64,000 nucleotides of DNA from Candidatus Nezhaarchaeota archaeon (GTDB lineage Archaea; Thermoproteota; Methanomethylicia; Nezhaarchaeales; WYZ-LMO8). The notes beneath the pieces are model-generated. The model was given only the letters and a program-made list of their open reading frames with translations, was not told where the DNA came from and searched no databases. The position numbers and the translations under genes were made by a program. Where the stretch lies: the NCBI GenBank assembly GCA_025059375.1, contig JANXDO010000004.1, positions 142,177 to 206,176 of the forward strand, written 5' to 3'. Below are positions 1 to 8,643 of this stretch, one piece after another; positions within the stretch are counted from its first letter, which is position 1; each line of letters opens with the position of its first letter.

Positions 1-960
1 TGCTGGGTGTACAGCTCCATCGTAAGTTGAGAAGCCTATGGCTATACATGGCGCATCTATAACCTCCTTTAATACGTAGCTTAAGTGGGTCCTAGCAGCG
101 TCAATCACTATAGGCTTAACACCCTCCTCCTCAACGCCCGCAGCTACTTCGTTAGCCATCCTCTTTACGCTCCCATACATGGAGCAATACGCGATAACAA
201 CTTTAGCCTCAAAGAGAGGCTTACTCCAGTTAGCATAGAGCTCAATTATTCTAGCCGGGTTACTTCTGTATATGGGTCCATGACTTGGAGCTACGATCCT
301 AACGTCGAGGTTCAAGCTCTTAACCTTATCGATCGCCTTCAAGACAAAACTTGAGACTGGAGCAACAATGTTTGAGAAGTATCTCTTAGCTTCACTTAAA
401 TAAAGGTCAGCTTCAACCTCATCATCGAATAGCTTGCCTCTTAGAGCCCCAAATGAACCAAAAGCATCACAACTAAAGAGCACACCACCCTCAACAAGGT
501 ACGTCATCATGGTCTCAGGCCAGTGAAGCCAAGGAGTCTGAATGAACTTGAGGACCTTACCACCAAGGTCTATGGCGTCCCCATCCTTCACCGTTAGACA
601 CCTCTTAATCTCGCCATAGAAGTTTCTAGCTAGCTTCAAGGCCATCATGGTCCCAACAACAGTTACGTCAGGGTAGACCTCGAGGATGACTGGCAGCGAT
701 CCACTATGATCCTGCTCCAAGTGGTTCAGCACCACGTAGTCCAGCTTCCTGGAACCAAGCACCTTGACTACATTATCCATTAAGTACCTTGAAAACCTAG
801 AGTCAACAGTGTCTATTAAAGCACTCCCCTCTGAACCAGTTACGAGGTAGCTGTTATATGAAATACCGTGAGGTAAAGGCCAAATAGACTCGAAGATGTC
901 CAGTTCAAGATCGTCTACACCAACGTAGAAGACCCCATCAACAATACCTCTAGCAGCCAA
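1..960 (-). CDS. Flavodiiron protein (A-type flavoprotein), 3' end cut off by window edge
   Basis: The minus-strand reading frame stays open from position 960 to the window edge. It begins with a metallo-beta-lactamase fold and continues into a flavodoxin domain that the edge truncates. The di-iron signature HLEQDH (HxExDH) lies about 80 residues in, and later ligand contexts WLHWPET, SCDAFG and APSHGP are in the expected order. The flavodoxin starts at VVIAYCSMYGS. The family reduces O2 and/or NO in the cytoplasm using FMN and a di-iron site, usually fed by rubredoxin or F420H2. I chose TTG at 960 because AGGAGGTG sits six bases upstream; an in-frame GTG at 969 overlaps that site. The peptide was translated by hand. 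Confidence 0.9.
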   Translation of the reverse strand, partial: MAARGIVDGVFYVGVDDLELDIFESIWPLPHGISYNSYLVTGSEGSALIDTVDSRFSRYLMDNVVKVLGSRKLDYVVLNHLEQDHSGSLPVILEVYPDVTVVGTMMALKLARNFYGEIKRCLTVKDGDAIDLGGKVLKFIQTPWLHWPETMMTYLVEGGVLFSCDAFGSFGALRGKLFDDEVEADLYLSEAKRYFSNIVAPVSSFVLKAIDKVKSLNLDVRIVAPSHGPIYRSNPARIIELYANWSKPLFEAKVVIAYCSMYGSVKRMANEVAAGVEEEGVKPIVIDAARTHLSYVLKEVIDAPCIAIGFSTYDGAVHPA

Positions 961-1248
961 ACTAGACACCTCCTAAGCTCTACCACAGAACAATTAAATC
1001 CTTCTCGCGAGAAATCAGCCCCACCAAGCAAAAACATAACTTCGAGGATACCACATCACTAACAACCTAGACAGCAAGCAATACGAGGGGCTCACATGAG
1101 GGTTCAAGGAGGTGAAGAAGCACATTAATGAACACAAAGCTACAAGCACAGAGCCGCTTAAAAGCATGTAGCATATAGAACTACCCTTACGCTTCTAACT
1201 GAGATAGCCTAGAAACAATCAACCTTGAAACTTCGAACAATAAAACAC
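961..1248. other. Gene-free stretch between flavodiiron gene and tRNA-Glu
   Basis: It holds the ribosome site of the flavodiiron gene (967-974) and the upstream region of tRNA-Glu. A GTG-started 19-codon frame near 1112 follows an AGGAG-like sequence, but nothing else supports it. I see no other gene. Confidence 0.5.
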
Positions 1249-1257
1249 TTTTTATAC
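1249..1257 (+). promoter_or_regulatory. TATA-like box for tRNA-Glu
   Basis: The sequence TTTTTATAC lies about 27 bp upstream of the first base of the tRNA, the usual archaeal TATA-to-start distance, so transcription would begin close to the mature 5' end. Confidence 0.5.
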
Positions 1258-1279
1258 TTCTCAGCAAAGTAATGAGACA

Positions 1280-1354
1280 GCCCCCGTAGTATAGCCCGGT
1301 CAAGTATGCAGGCCTCTCGAGCCTGCGGCCCGGGTTCAAATCCCGGCGGGGGCA
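1280..1354 (+). tRNA. tRNA-Glu (anticodon CUC)
   Basis: The 7-bp acceptor stem GCCCCCG/CGGGGGC pairs perfectly, with discriminator A at 1354. The anticodon stem CAGGC/GCCTG encloses loop CTCTCGA, giving anticodon CTC at 1316-1318. The T arm is CCGGG-TTCAAAT-CCCGG. The gene has no intron. The 3' CCA is not encoded (ATAAC follows), unlike the tRNA-Leu of this window. Confidence 0.95.
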
Positions 1355-1585
1355 TAACATCCTACTCTTAATAAAATCCGTACCAACAAGTTGACCATCA
1401 TTAAGACTGAAGTTTCCACCTGGAAGGATGAAGATGCACGACTTATACATCTAATGGAGGAGCACTACAAGAGGGGCAAGATTAGAAGTCGTGAATCATA
1501 ATAATCAGAGCGAAGAGTTTCGCTAAGGCTTTGTGCTCAGTTAAGATCAAAAACTTACTCCCCCTCGTGTATCTCGGGGAGCAAA
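1355..1585. other. Intergenic region with a short open frame
   Basis: An open frame without clear signals runs through about 1372-1500 and ends in TAATAA; its peptide includes IIKTEVSTWKDED and MEEHYKRGK. This could be the tail of a decayed small gene, for example a VapB-like antitoxin, but I cannot identify it. The stretch just before 1586 carries GGGGAG, the ribosome site of the next gene. Confidence 0.3.
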
Positions 1586-2839
1586 TTGAAGATAGCGTTC
1601 GTAACTATGGAGTATCCACCTAACGTTTATGGTGGATTAGGTGTCTACTCTGGAGAGATAACGACTCGTCTCGCTAAACTTGGTCATGAGGTTCACGTAT
1701 TCTCCATGAGCACTAAAAACTCACTAAACACCTTCCACGATGAAAGGATTTTCATATATAGATTAAAGCCCGTAAACGCCACCTCAGCACTCAAGGTGCT
1801 AGTAAATGAAGAGTTGAGATCTTGGGGTCCTGGCTTTAGGTACTTTAACGATATATTCATGTACAGCGTAGCATCAGCCCTCAACATAATTAAGGAGGTG
1901 GAGGAGAGCAAGACGAGATTTGACGTTGTTGCAGTTCACGACTGGCTATCAGCAATGACAGGCTTAATAGTTAAAGATGAACTAAGCGACATGCCACTAG
2001 TCTTCCACGTACACTCTACAGAGAGAGGTAGAAACTTTGGAGGTGGATCATGCACAGTCTCAGCTCTAGAACTTCTATGTGCCAGTAGGGCGGACGCAAT
2101 AATTACGGTTTCTAATGCCATGAAGGACGAAGACTTAATCCCTCAAGGCTTCCCTCTCGAGAAGATCCATGTAGTCTGGAATGGTGTTGACCCTCAAAAG
2201 TTCTCACCCTCGCGACCCTCAAGGACTATGACTAATGAGATAAGAGCTAAGTACGCTAAACCTGGTGGACCCCTAATACTCTTCATAGGGAGGCTAGTCA
2301 AGGTAAAGGGCGTAGACAAGTTAATAGAAGCCATGCCACACATAATTAGAGAACATCCGGACAGCAGATTACTAGTGATAGGTCAAGGAGACCTCTACGA
2401 TCACTTAGTTCAATTAGCAAAGGAGCTGAATGTAGCTGGTCACATAAGCTTCATAAACAGGTTTCTAAGTGATGAGGAGAAGGTAGCGTACTACGCAGCT
2501 TGCGACGTAGCTGTCTTCCCAAGCCTGTACGAACCATTCGGCATAGTAGCCCTAGAAGCAATGTCAATGGAAAAGCCAGTAGTAGTTGGTGCTAGAGGCT
2601 GTAGTGGGCTTCGAGATATCGTAGTGCCATCAGGCCCTAACCAGTGCGGCGTGCACATAAACCCCCACGACCCCAAGGACATCGCATGGGGAGTAAACGC
2701 TGTACTGTCAACTAAAGACAGGGGGAGGTGGATGGGGGTTAACGGTAGGAGGAGGGTCATTGAGAACTTCACGTGGGATCACACAACATTGAGAACGTTG
2801 AGGGTCTACGAGGAAGTAGTGAAGAGATCTGGCTCATGA
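1586..2839 (+). CDS. GT4-type glycosyltransferase, glycogen/starch-synthase-like
   Basis: This is a 417-residue GT-B retaining glycosyltransferase. The N-terminal domain has the nucleotide-sugar glycine loop in EYPPNVYGGLGVYS (residues 9-22) and the motif VHDWLSA typical of glycogen-synthase-like enzymes. The C-terminal domain has FIGRLVKVKG and the E-x7-E motif EPFGIVALE near residue 316. It starts with TTG at 1586, preceded by GGGGAG. It parallels the GlgA-like gene at 6836-8047 motif for motif (VHDWLSA/AHDWLTA, SLYEPFGIVALEAMS in both), so the two are paralogues. A role in alpha-glucan synthesis is plausible, but it lies outside the main glycogen cluster and the donor and acceptor are unknown. 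Confidence 0.82.
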   Translation: MKIAFVTMEYPPNVYGGLGVYSGEITTRLAKLGHEVHVFSMSTKNSLNTFHDERIFIYRLKPVNATSALKVLVNEELRSWGPGFRYFNDIFMYSVASALNIIKEVEESKTRFDVVAVHDWLSAMTGLIVKDELSDMPLVFHVHSTERGRNFGGGSCTVSALELLCASRADAIITVSNAMKDEDLIPQGFPLEKIHVVWNGVDPQKFSPSRPSRTMTNEIRAKYAKPGGPLILFIGRLVKVKGVDKLIEAMPHIIREHPDSRLLVIGQGDLYDHLVQLAKELNVAGHISFINRFLSDEEKVAYYAACDVAVFPSLYEPFGIVALEAMSMEKPVVVGARGCSGLRDIVVPSGPNQCGVHINPHDPKDIAWGVNAVLSTKDRGRWMGVNGRRRVIENFTWDHTTLRTLRVYEEVVKRSGS

Positions 2840-3270
2840 CGAGCTTGGACGCTGGACTACGAGTAGACGATCCATCAAGATGAACGTCTGGCTTAATGAG
2901 TTATGCATTGATCACAAACTTAGCATGGTTTCAGCCCATTAGAGCAAGCTCTAAATGAAGGTAGCATGGCTCCTAGAGTCATAATAACAAAGAACCGAGG
3001 GGCTCACAAACATCGCCTCATGCGATAACAGGTCTAGAAATTTTATACCCTCAACCGAAACCTTCTTAGAGTGGGTCGAGTGATCCATTGTTGCGTGGAT
3101 CCTATCGTCGTGGCATGAATCAGCCAGCTTGGACGAGTAAGGCGTGATGAGCAGGTGGTCAAGTGCTGAGGCATTACCAAGGCCTGAGAGGATTAAGTGG
3201 GAAATCGTGGGAGGATGGTACTTAGGCAAGCCTTATAGTGCCCCTACGATATATAATATGGGGCTTTGAG
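2840..3270. other. Gene-free stretch upstream of the TlpA-like gene
   Basis: I see no convincing gene on either strand over about 430 bp. A TATA-like ATATATAAT at 3249-3257 is close to the next gene, though its roughly 20-bp distance to ATG 3271 is short for a leaderless start. A 92-residue minus-strand frame here has no ribosome site or recognisable motif. Confidence 0.4.
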
Positions 3271-3822
3271 ATGAAGCGGCAGGGGATCATTATTGGGGCA
3301 GTGATCGTAGTTACCGTTGCCGTTGTGGTTGGCTGGCTCTTGAGTTCAATGTTCCTTTACGAGGGTCTTAAGGAGACAACGAAACAGGAGGCAAAGCCCC
3401 CTAGAGGTCCTAGGGCCCCCGACTTCTCCTTAATGGACCTTAATGGCACCGTCTTCAAATTGAGCGACTTTAGGGGTAAGGTCGTCGTCCTAGACTTCAT
3501 GGCTACGTGGTGTGAACCTTGTAGACGGCAGATACCCTACCTAAACGTAGTAAAGGAGAGATACGGAGACCTCGTAGCCATAGTTTCCATAGTCATCAAC
3601 CCCATTTCGAGTGAGGCTATCAAGGAGTTCCTAAGGGGGTACCCATACGCCAAGTGGATATGGGTCATAGATACTGCTAATGTGTGGCGAATCTACAACG
3701 TCTCTGCGATACCAACGCTGTTCATAATTGATCGAGAGGGCAACATTAGGTTCAAGCACATAGGTCTAACGGAACCGTCAGTACTAATAGAGGAGATAGA
3801 CAAGATATTAAAGGAAGGTTGA
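3271..3822 (+). CDS. Membrane-anchored TlpA/ResA-like thioredoxin
   Basis: The 183-residue protein begins MKRQ, followed by one hydrophobic segment (about residues 5-27) that anchors it with the thioredoxin domain outside the membrane. The redoxin domain starts at APDFSLMDLNG, has the redox motif WCEPC (about residues 82-86), and the cis-Pro loop context AIPTLFIID. The family keeps extracytoplasmic thiols reduced or delivers electrons in cytochrome or metalloprotein maturation. The next gene, 7 bp downstream, is a CcdA-type membrane electron conduit, the standard partner. An upstream in-frame GTG at 3238 exists, but ATG 3271 fits the anchor better. Confidence 0.87.
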   Translation: MKRQGIIIGAVIVVTVAVVVGWLLSSMFLYEGLKETTKQEAKPPRGPRAPDFSLMDLNGTVFKLSDFRGKVVVLDFMATWCEPCRRQIPYLNVVKERYGDLVAIVSIVINPISSEAIKEFLRGYPYAKWIWVIDTANVWRIYNVSAIPTLFIIDREGNIRFKHIGLTEPSVLIEEIDKILKEG

Positions 3823-3829
3823 CCTCACA

Positions 3830-4492
3830 GTGCCTCTAGATCTCCTTGAGTTGGTGCTGGTCTTCACGGCTGGCCTGTTGACCCTCTTCTCTCCATGCAG
3901 CTTCCCACTACTCCCCGGCTACATATCCTACTACTTAGGATCTAATGCACCGCTCACTAGGGCTTACACTGTTGGATTGGCATGCGCATTAGGCATAATT
4001 GCAGTATTCTTAGCGATTGGAGTAGCCGTTTCCATGCTTGGTGACTTAGCTTCAAAACACATACCGTTCTTACAAGCTATAGCTGGAGTAGCCATAATTA
4101 TCATGGGCGCCACGATGATCGCCCAAATCAAGCTCCCAACAATCTCAGTGAAGTCAAAAGCTCCGAGAATGAGGAACTTAGCTGGAGTCTTCAGCTATGG
4201 CGTAATATACGGTTTAGTAGCTTCGGGCTGTTCAGCTCCAATATTCCTATCAATCATGCTCTACGCGTTCGCCTCGGGAGGCATGCTCTACGGCATGATC
4301 GTCTTCATCACTTACGCTATGGGTGTGGGGCTCCCAATCATCGCCATATCCATTTTAACGGCGAAAGCTAAGGAAGCATTACTTAGAAGAATTGTAAAGA
4401 GAACGCTATTACTGCAACTTGTTGGCAGCCTAATCCTCATAACCATAGGGATATACTTGATATCCTCTTATCTCTATCCATTCACGCTCTAA
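3830..4492 (+). CDS. ccdA: CcdA/DsbD-family transmembrane thiol electron carrier
   Basis: The 220-residue protein has about six hydrophobic segments. It carries the two family cysteines: one in SPCSFPLLPGY after the first segment (about residue 23) and one in ASGCSAPIF (about residue 133). CcdA proteins move electrons from cytoplasmic thioredoxin across the membrane to an outside thioredoxin-like protein, here most likely the TlpA-like product just upstream. It starts with GTG at 3830, 7 bp after the preceding stop. No cytochrome c maturation genes are in the window, so the final acceptor is unknown. Confidence 0.88.
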   Translation: MPLDLLELVLVFTAGLLTLFSPCSFPLLPGYISYYLGSNAPLTRAYTVGLACALGIIAVFLAIGVAVSMLGDLASKHIPFLQAIAGVAIIIMGATMIAQIKLPTISVKSKAPRMRNLAGVFSYGVIYGLVASGCSAPIFLSIMLYAFASGGMLYGMIVFITYAMGVGLPIIAISILTAKAKEALLRRIVKRTLLLQLVGSLILITIGIYLISSYLYPFTL

Positions 4493-4555
4493 TCTTCAAT
4501 CATTGTAAAGTATTCGATGAAAACTTTAGCTTAGCGGCTAATTAGAGGTTATGCT

Positions 4556-4897
4556 CTAATGCCTTTCAAGATGACCTTCAAGTGATGAAAGGTCTACCTC
4601 CAGCTCAGAGTTAAGTCTCCTTAATTTTATCTTCTTGAGAGGTTTTTCAGAGACATTGTTTAATGGCTTACCGCTCTTAATGTCGAATTTTGCATAGTGA
4701 AAGCCGCAGATTAGCGTCCAACCATCTATTGTCCCAAGGAATAGTGGATAGCCCATATGTGGGCAACGATTATCGTAGGCATAAAAATCACCATCAATAT
4801 TCACTATTAAAATCTCAAAACCTCTTACCTTCACTAACTTCATTCCGCCTCTTGGCACATCATTTACACTACAAACTCTAGCGTAGCCACCCTTCAT
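4556..4897 (-). CDS. Rieske [2Fe-2S] ferredoxin
   Basis: This 113-residue soluble single-domain Rieske protein has both cluster motifs: CPHMG (C-x-H, about residues 45-49) and CGFHYAKFD (C-x2-H, about residues 64-72). The length and absence of a membrane segment match NirD/BphF-type ferredoxins rather than cytochrome bc subunits. It probably carries electrons for an oxygenase or a stress-related reductase. It lies 64 bp downstream of the end of the Dps-like ferritin gene on the same strand, close to other oxygen-defence genes. The redox partner cannot be read from sequence. Confidence 0.88.
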   Translation of the reverse strand: MKGGYARVCSVNDVPRGGMKLVKVRGFEILIVNIDGDFYAYDNRCPHMGYPLFLGTIDGWTLICGFHYAKFDIKSGKPLNNVSEKPLKKIKLRRLNSELEVDLSSLEGHLERH

Positions 4898-4961
4898 CTC
4901 AACCCCTCAAGATGAAAGTCGACTATAAAAAATAGAGGAGTTAGTGTGCCTAAGAGCTCTA

Positions 4962-5541
4962 CTACTCTATATGCCTGAACTTTTGTGTATATGGACCCTC
5001 TCCAGGCTTTCTGCGCCTGAAATGACCTGAAGACCTTCCTTCAAGAAGCTCTTGGAACCAGGCCTCATGTTCCACCTCTTCGTGTAGTATAGCCAGCGAT
5101 AAATCGTATGTTCTATGGTCCTTACCAAAAGTCATATTACATAATTTCTGTGTAGACCCTTATTGCACACCTCTCAGCTTCCAGCAAAACCTTAAGTATA
5201 GCTTTCAAATCACTTGGATCCTCTGGCAAGTAAGCTGGTGCGCAAGCAGCATTATCGTGTAGCTCCTTAAGATCCTTATACAGCTCACCTCCAAGCTCGT
5301 ATATGCGTGGCACAAGTGCTTCAAAGTGAAGTCTATCTTCAAGCCTAGCATCCTCCACTATCTCCTTTATTGCTTCACCCTCTAAGCCAGTGCAATGCAT
5401 TCTAAGCAAAGTGTAGTAGTAATAAGTCGTGAACTCAACGGCAGCAGCTCTTTTTAGCTCGTCTATCAAGAGCTCAACATCAACGCCAGCTTTCTCAACA
5501 GTCTCTCTGCCAACGTTAGTGGAATACCTTTTGCTTGACAT
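4962..5541 (-). pseudogene. Dps-like ferritin (DPSL) interrupted by a single-base frameshift
   Basis: The minus-strand frame from ATG 5541 gives 134 residues ending ...RVYTEIM then TAA at 5139-5137. Removing one base near 5142 joins the next frame, which reads ...[28 protein letters not shown] and ends with TAG at 4962, giving a 192-residue protein of normal DPSL length. The first part carries one half of the di-iron site ([17 protein letters not shown]); the second helix pair (EAERC, HEEVEHE) needs the shifted frame. The lesion falls on the TGT cysteine codon of EIC. DPSL proteins store iron and protect from peroxide. Pseudogene, sequencing error or recoding cannot be told apart here. Confidence 0.85.
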
Positions 5542-5768
5542 AATCTTTCTTTTTCATACTTTTCTAACTTAAAGTCAGCGCGTCTTCTCTTACTGCTGAA
5601 CTATCTATCGCTTGCCGCAAACACAGCTTTACTTACATTAAGCTTTCCCTCTTATTATGATGCACCAGCACCCTACAACTTAAGCTGCATCTTAAATGCG
5701 AGCTAACCTGGATTAAGATAGACCTAACTGTGAACACAGCTCTCCTGAAGTGACCGGCAAGTTTACTG

Positions 5769-6521
5769 TTACTCGAACATGGAGTCTAAGAGCATCATCA
5801 CTATGAAGCCCAATAATAAGCCAAACGTAGCTTCTCTGCCAAACCCTTTTGCATGGCTCTCTGGCACCATCTCATCAATGACTACAAAGAGCATGGCTCC
5901 AGCGGCAAATGCTAACCCCCATGGGAGGAGAGAGTGTGAGATGGAGACTAAAGATGACCCAACCAACCCACCTAGTGGCTCAACAAGACCGGTGAGAGTA
6001 GCATAGGTGATAGCTCTGTAGGTACTGTATCCCTCTCTTAGAAGTGGGAGAGCCACAGCTAGCCCCTCAGGCATATTCTGTATCCCTATTGCCGTTGATG
6101 TGATAAACCCCAACGTCACGTCAGCAGTGCCAAAGCTCGTGCCAACAGCTAAACCCTCTGGAAAGTTGTGGATCGTCATAGCTGCTATCATCAACCAAAC
6201 GTACGGTAGCCTTGACGGGGGCCCCTCTGTACCTGCTACCGGATGGAAGTGTGGGACAAATCGATCTATGAAGTGAACTGCTAGTGCACCAATTCCAAAG
6301 CTCATAACTGGTATTAATGGTCCACCAAGCTCCACTGCAGGTATGAGTAAGCTAAAGACTGTTGCAGCTAACATAACCCCAGCCGCAAATCCTAACAAGA
6401 CGTCAGATGTGCTATTTGAGATCCTCTTTACAAATAGTGTTGGTAATGCTCCAACACCCGTAGCTAAACCAGCTAAGAGACTTGCAACAAACCCTGTTAA
6501 AAGTAGATCCATTGACATCAA
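5769..6521 (-). CDS. ZIP-family divalent metal transporter (ZupT-like)
   Basis: The 250-residue membrane protein has about eight hydrophobic segments. The metal-site helices are diagnostic: HNFPEGLA and QNMPEGLA, the paired TM4 and TM5 motifs of GufA/ZupT-type ZIPs. A histidine-containing loop (HFIDRFVPHFHP) precedes them, as in the variable metal-binding loop of the family. ZIPs import Zn, Fe or Mn; specificity is not readable. The start is TTG 6521 or ATG 6518, with GAGAAGGG just upstream. An unbroken palindrome AAACATGTTT (6568-6577) lies about 47 bp upstream and might be a metalloregulator operator, but this is only a suggestion. Confidence 0.88.
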   Translation of the reverse strand: MMSMDLLLTGFVASLLAGLATGVGALPTLFVKRISNSTSDVLLGFAAGVMLAATVFSLLIPAVELGGPLIPVMSFGIGALAVHFIDRFVPHFHPVAGTEGPPSRLPYVWLMIAAMTIHNFPEGLAVGTSFGTADVTLGFITSTAIGIQNMPEGLAVALPLLREGYSTYRAITYATLTGLVEPLGGLVGSSLVSISHSLLPWGLAFAAGAMLFVVIDEMVPESHAKGFGREATFGLLLGFIVMMLLDSMFE

Positions 6522-6835
6522 CCCTTCTCATCACACCATAATGCTCCACATACCCTTCACACACCTAAAACATGTTTCTGATACAATTAACCCTGTAGAC
6601 TTAACAGCTCTATCCTCATGCCACCTCACGTTTTTCAATGATTTGTAATGTCGTTAGCTGCATACCTTTATCGTTAAAGAATTAATACCTATAGAATCAA
6701 TGAAACTCCAGCTTTTATAGATAACTTCAATCCTCTCGTGCCCACTATCAGGTATAATGATGAGGGTTGTAGGGCTCTACTTATCTAAGCTTCACGTATT
6801 AACACCCCATCAATTGCAACTTCATCGGAACGCTT
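6522..6835. other. Intergenic region upstream of the ZIP gene
   Basis: It holds the upstream region of the ZIP gene, including the 10-bp palindrome AAACATGTTT at 6568-6577, and the 3' flank of the glycogen synthase gene. A plus-strand frame across this region is antisense to the ZIP gene and is not a gene. Confidence 0.4.
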
Positions 6836-8047
6836 TCATCTCGTTAAACACTTTTTAGGTTTCCAGGGAGAGTTTAAGTACTCTTGTAGGACTTTATGAT
6901 ATACCTCAAGTGTTTTCTCACCTATGACATCCCATGAATACACTTCTCGCGCTCTTCTCGCGCCATTCTCACCCATTCTCTTTGCGATATCGGGGTTACC
7001 AATTAAGTACTCTAGTGCTGAACTTAATGCATTCACATCACCGACAGGCACCTTCAACCCATTAAAGCCATCAACGACTATCTCTGACAATCCACCCACG
7101 TCTGATACAATGAGAGGCTTCCCAGCCGACATTGCTTCAAGAGCTACTATGCCAAAGGGCTCGTACAGGCTTGGGAAGACAGCTACATCACTAACCATGT
7201 AAAGCCTAGTAAGCTCGATATCCTCAATGAAGCCGGTAAAATAGAACTTGTGCTTAAAGCCACTTCTATCAACCTTATTCATGAGTTCTTTACGCATTGG
7301 TCCCTCACCTACAATTACAACCTTCAAGTCTTGCCTCCGTGAAAGCAGTTGAAGAGTTGCGTCAATGAGTGTGTGCGGTCCCTTCTCATACACTATCCTC
7401 CCAACGAAAAGCACTATCTTCTCCCAATCTTCTGCATACTTCCTCCTAAACTCGTGAAGATTTGTGAATGTAGGGATACTTATGGGATTAACACCATTAG
7501 GTATAACAACGACTTTATCGTCGGGCACGCTCAATGACCTCCTCAACTCGCTCTTCATATAGTTGCTACACACTATCACCTTCCAACTCTCATACGTCAA
7601 CCACCACTCCATATCGTGAATGTGCCTTTGCAGCACGTCTCGTATAAGTCCACCCCTCCTCCCATACTCTGTTGAGTGCATCGTTGATATTAACGGTCTT
7701 CTAAGTATGTGCTTAAGTGCTATGCCAGCCGTTGCTGTGAGCCAATCATGAGCATGAATTATTGAGAAGTCTCCACCTTCTTCGAGCGCAGCCTCCACCA
7801 TATTTAAATTGAACTGGTGAACCCATGAAGGAAAGTCGCTGGAGTGAAAACCATAACTCATGACCCTTATAACCTTCAAGTTCTTTTCATGCTCAATTGC
7901 TGGGACCTCAGGGTAATCGAGGGTGACTACTGTCACGTCGACATCATGTTGTGCTAGAGCTCTTGAAATCCAGTATACGTGACGAGCCAATCCTCCTATG
8001 ATCCTTGGGGGGTACTCCCAGCTGAGCATCAACACTCTCATCTTCAT
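6836..8047 (-). CDS. glgA: Glycogen synthase-like glycosyltransferase
   Basis: The 403-residue GT-B enzyme has the N-terminal loop EYPPRIIGGLARHVY, the glycogen-synthase-type HAHDWLTA, a donor-side segment FVGRIVYEKGPHTLI, and the E-x7-E motif EPFGIVALE near residue 296. This compact type, shorter than bacterial GlgA, is typical of archaeal glycogen synthases. It extends alpha-1,4-glucan from UDP- or ADP-glucose in the cytoplasm. It overlaps the upstream half-glycosyltransferase by 4 bp and ends a five-gene minus-strand cluster with debranching and GH57 enzymes. The context makes glycogen metabolism the best call. Confidence 0.85.
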   Translation of the reverse strand: MKMRVLMLSWEYPPRIIGGLARHVYWISRALAQHDVDVTVVTLDYPEVPAIEHEKNLKVIRVMSYGFHSSDFPSWVHQFNLNMVEAALEEGGDFSIIHAHDWLTATAGIALKHILRRPLISTMHSTEYGRRGGLIRDVLQRHIHDMEWWLTYESWKVIVCSNYMKSELRRSLSVPDDKVVVIPNGVNPISIPTFTNLHEFRRKYAEDWEKIVLFVGRIVYEKGPHTLIDATLQLLSRRQDLKVVIVGEGPMRKELMNKVDRSGFKHKFYFTGFIEDIELTRLYMVSDVAVFPSLYEPFGIVALEAMSAGKPLIVSDVGGLSEIVVDGFNGLKVPVGDVNALSSALEYLIGNPDIAKRMGENGARRAREVYSWDVIGEKTLEVYHKVLQEYLNSPWKPKKCLTR

Positions 8048-8628
8048 CTTAAGAACTCCTCGACGATGATGGAAATATCCTTAGAACTTGCTGCAATCTT
8101 GACCCTAGCGTCGGGCAGCCTATAGTTACGAAGTATTCTAAGAAAGGCCTCGTTTGTCCTTGCAATGACCAAGTCTGAGCGATACAGAGATTGTATCTCT
8201 AAGCCGCGTACGCTTAAGCTTAGAAGGCTCTTCTCGGAGGTCCTCATGTCCTCAACACTATGTACTGAAGTTACCATTGGCTTGCCTATGAACTTCTTCA
8301 TAAAATAGCCAAGCACAGCTCCGCTCCACTCGTATGACAATATTAATTTAACTTTACAAGGATCGTAAACCTCATGAATTATTGTTGAAAAGACCCTAGA
8401 GAAGTCGGCTAAGGCGGATAGTACGCTTGTCACTATATTCGTGTTGTTCTTCATTGTTATCGCAACCGGCTGGTAAATGATGCCATTGCTCTTAAACCCC
8501 TCATCTGAGTGCCATGGATAAAGCACTATTACCTCGTGACCTCTCCTTACAAGCTCTATGGCATCCTCTTTTACGAGAGAGCCTACTACATCGTCTATGT
8601 GCCACGTCGCCGCGAGTATCAATAACAA
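8044..8628 (-). CDS. Half glycosyltransferase: GT-B N-terminal domain only
   Basis: The 194-residue protein resembles only the acceptor-side half of a GT4/GT5 enzyme: opening strand LLILAATWHIDDVV, GHEVIVLYPWH, then LSYEWSGAVLGY and TSVHSVEDMRTS, matching the HDWLTA and STMHSTEYGR region of the neighbouring GlgA. There is no donor domain and no E-x7-E motif, so it should not be catalytic alone. The stop overlaps the GlgA start by 4 bp (ATGA), implying translational coupling. It could be a regulatory or accessory subunit of glycogen synthase, or a decaying duplicate. The frame is intact throughout its length, which favours a maintained function. Confidence 0.7.
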   Translation of the reverse strand: MLLILAATWHIDDVVGSLVKEDAIELVRRGHEVIVLYPWHSDEGFKSNGIIYQPVAITMKNNTNIVTSVLSALADFSRVFSTIIHEVYDPCKVKLILSYEWSGAVLGYFMKKFIGKPMVTSVHSVEDMRTSEKSLLSLSVRGLEIQSLYRSDLVIARTNEAFLRILRNYRLPDARVKIAASSKDISIIVEEFLR

Positions 8629-8643
8629 GCACCTGTCACTATA

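Noticed and set aside
85..354. Plus-strand 89-residue frame at the window start
   Set aside because: It is antisense to the flavodiiron gene, whose motifs and ribosome site are clear on the minus strand.
1187..1450. Minus-strand frame over tRNA-Glu
   Set aside because: It crosses the tRNA gene and has no ribosome site; the tRNA folds perfectly.
2951..3229. 92-residue minus-strand frame before the TlpA gene
   Set aside because: No motif, promoter or ribosome site; composition not clearly coding.
6568..6577. AAACATGTTT palindrome upstream of the ZIP gene as a definite operator
   Set aside because: A 10-bp palindrome is expected by chance at this scale; no second copy or conserved context was found.
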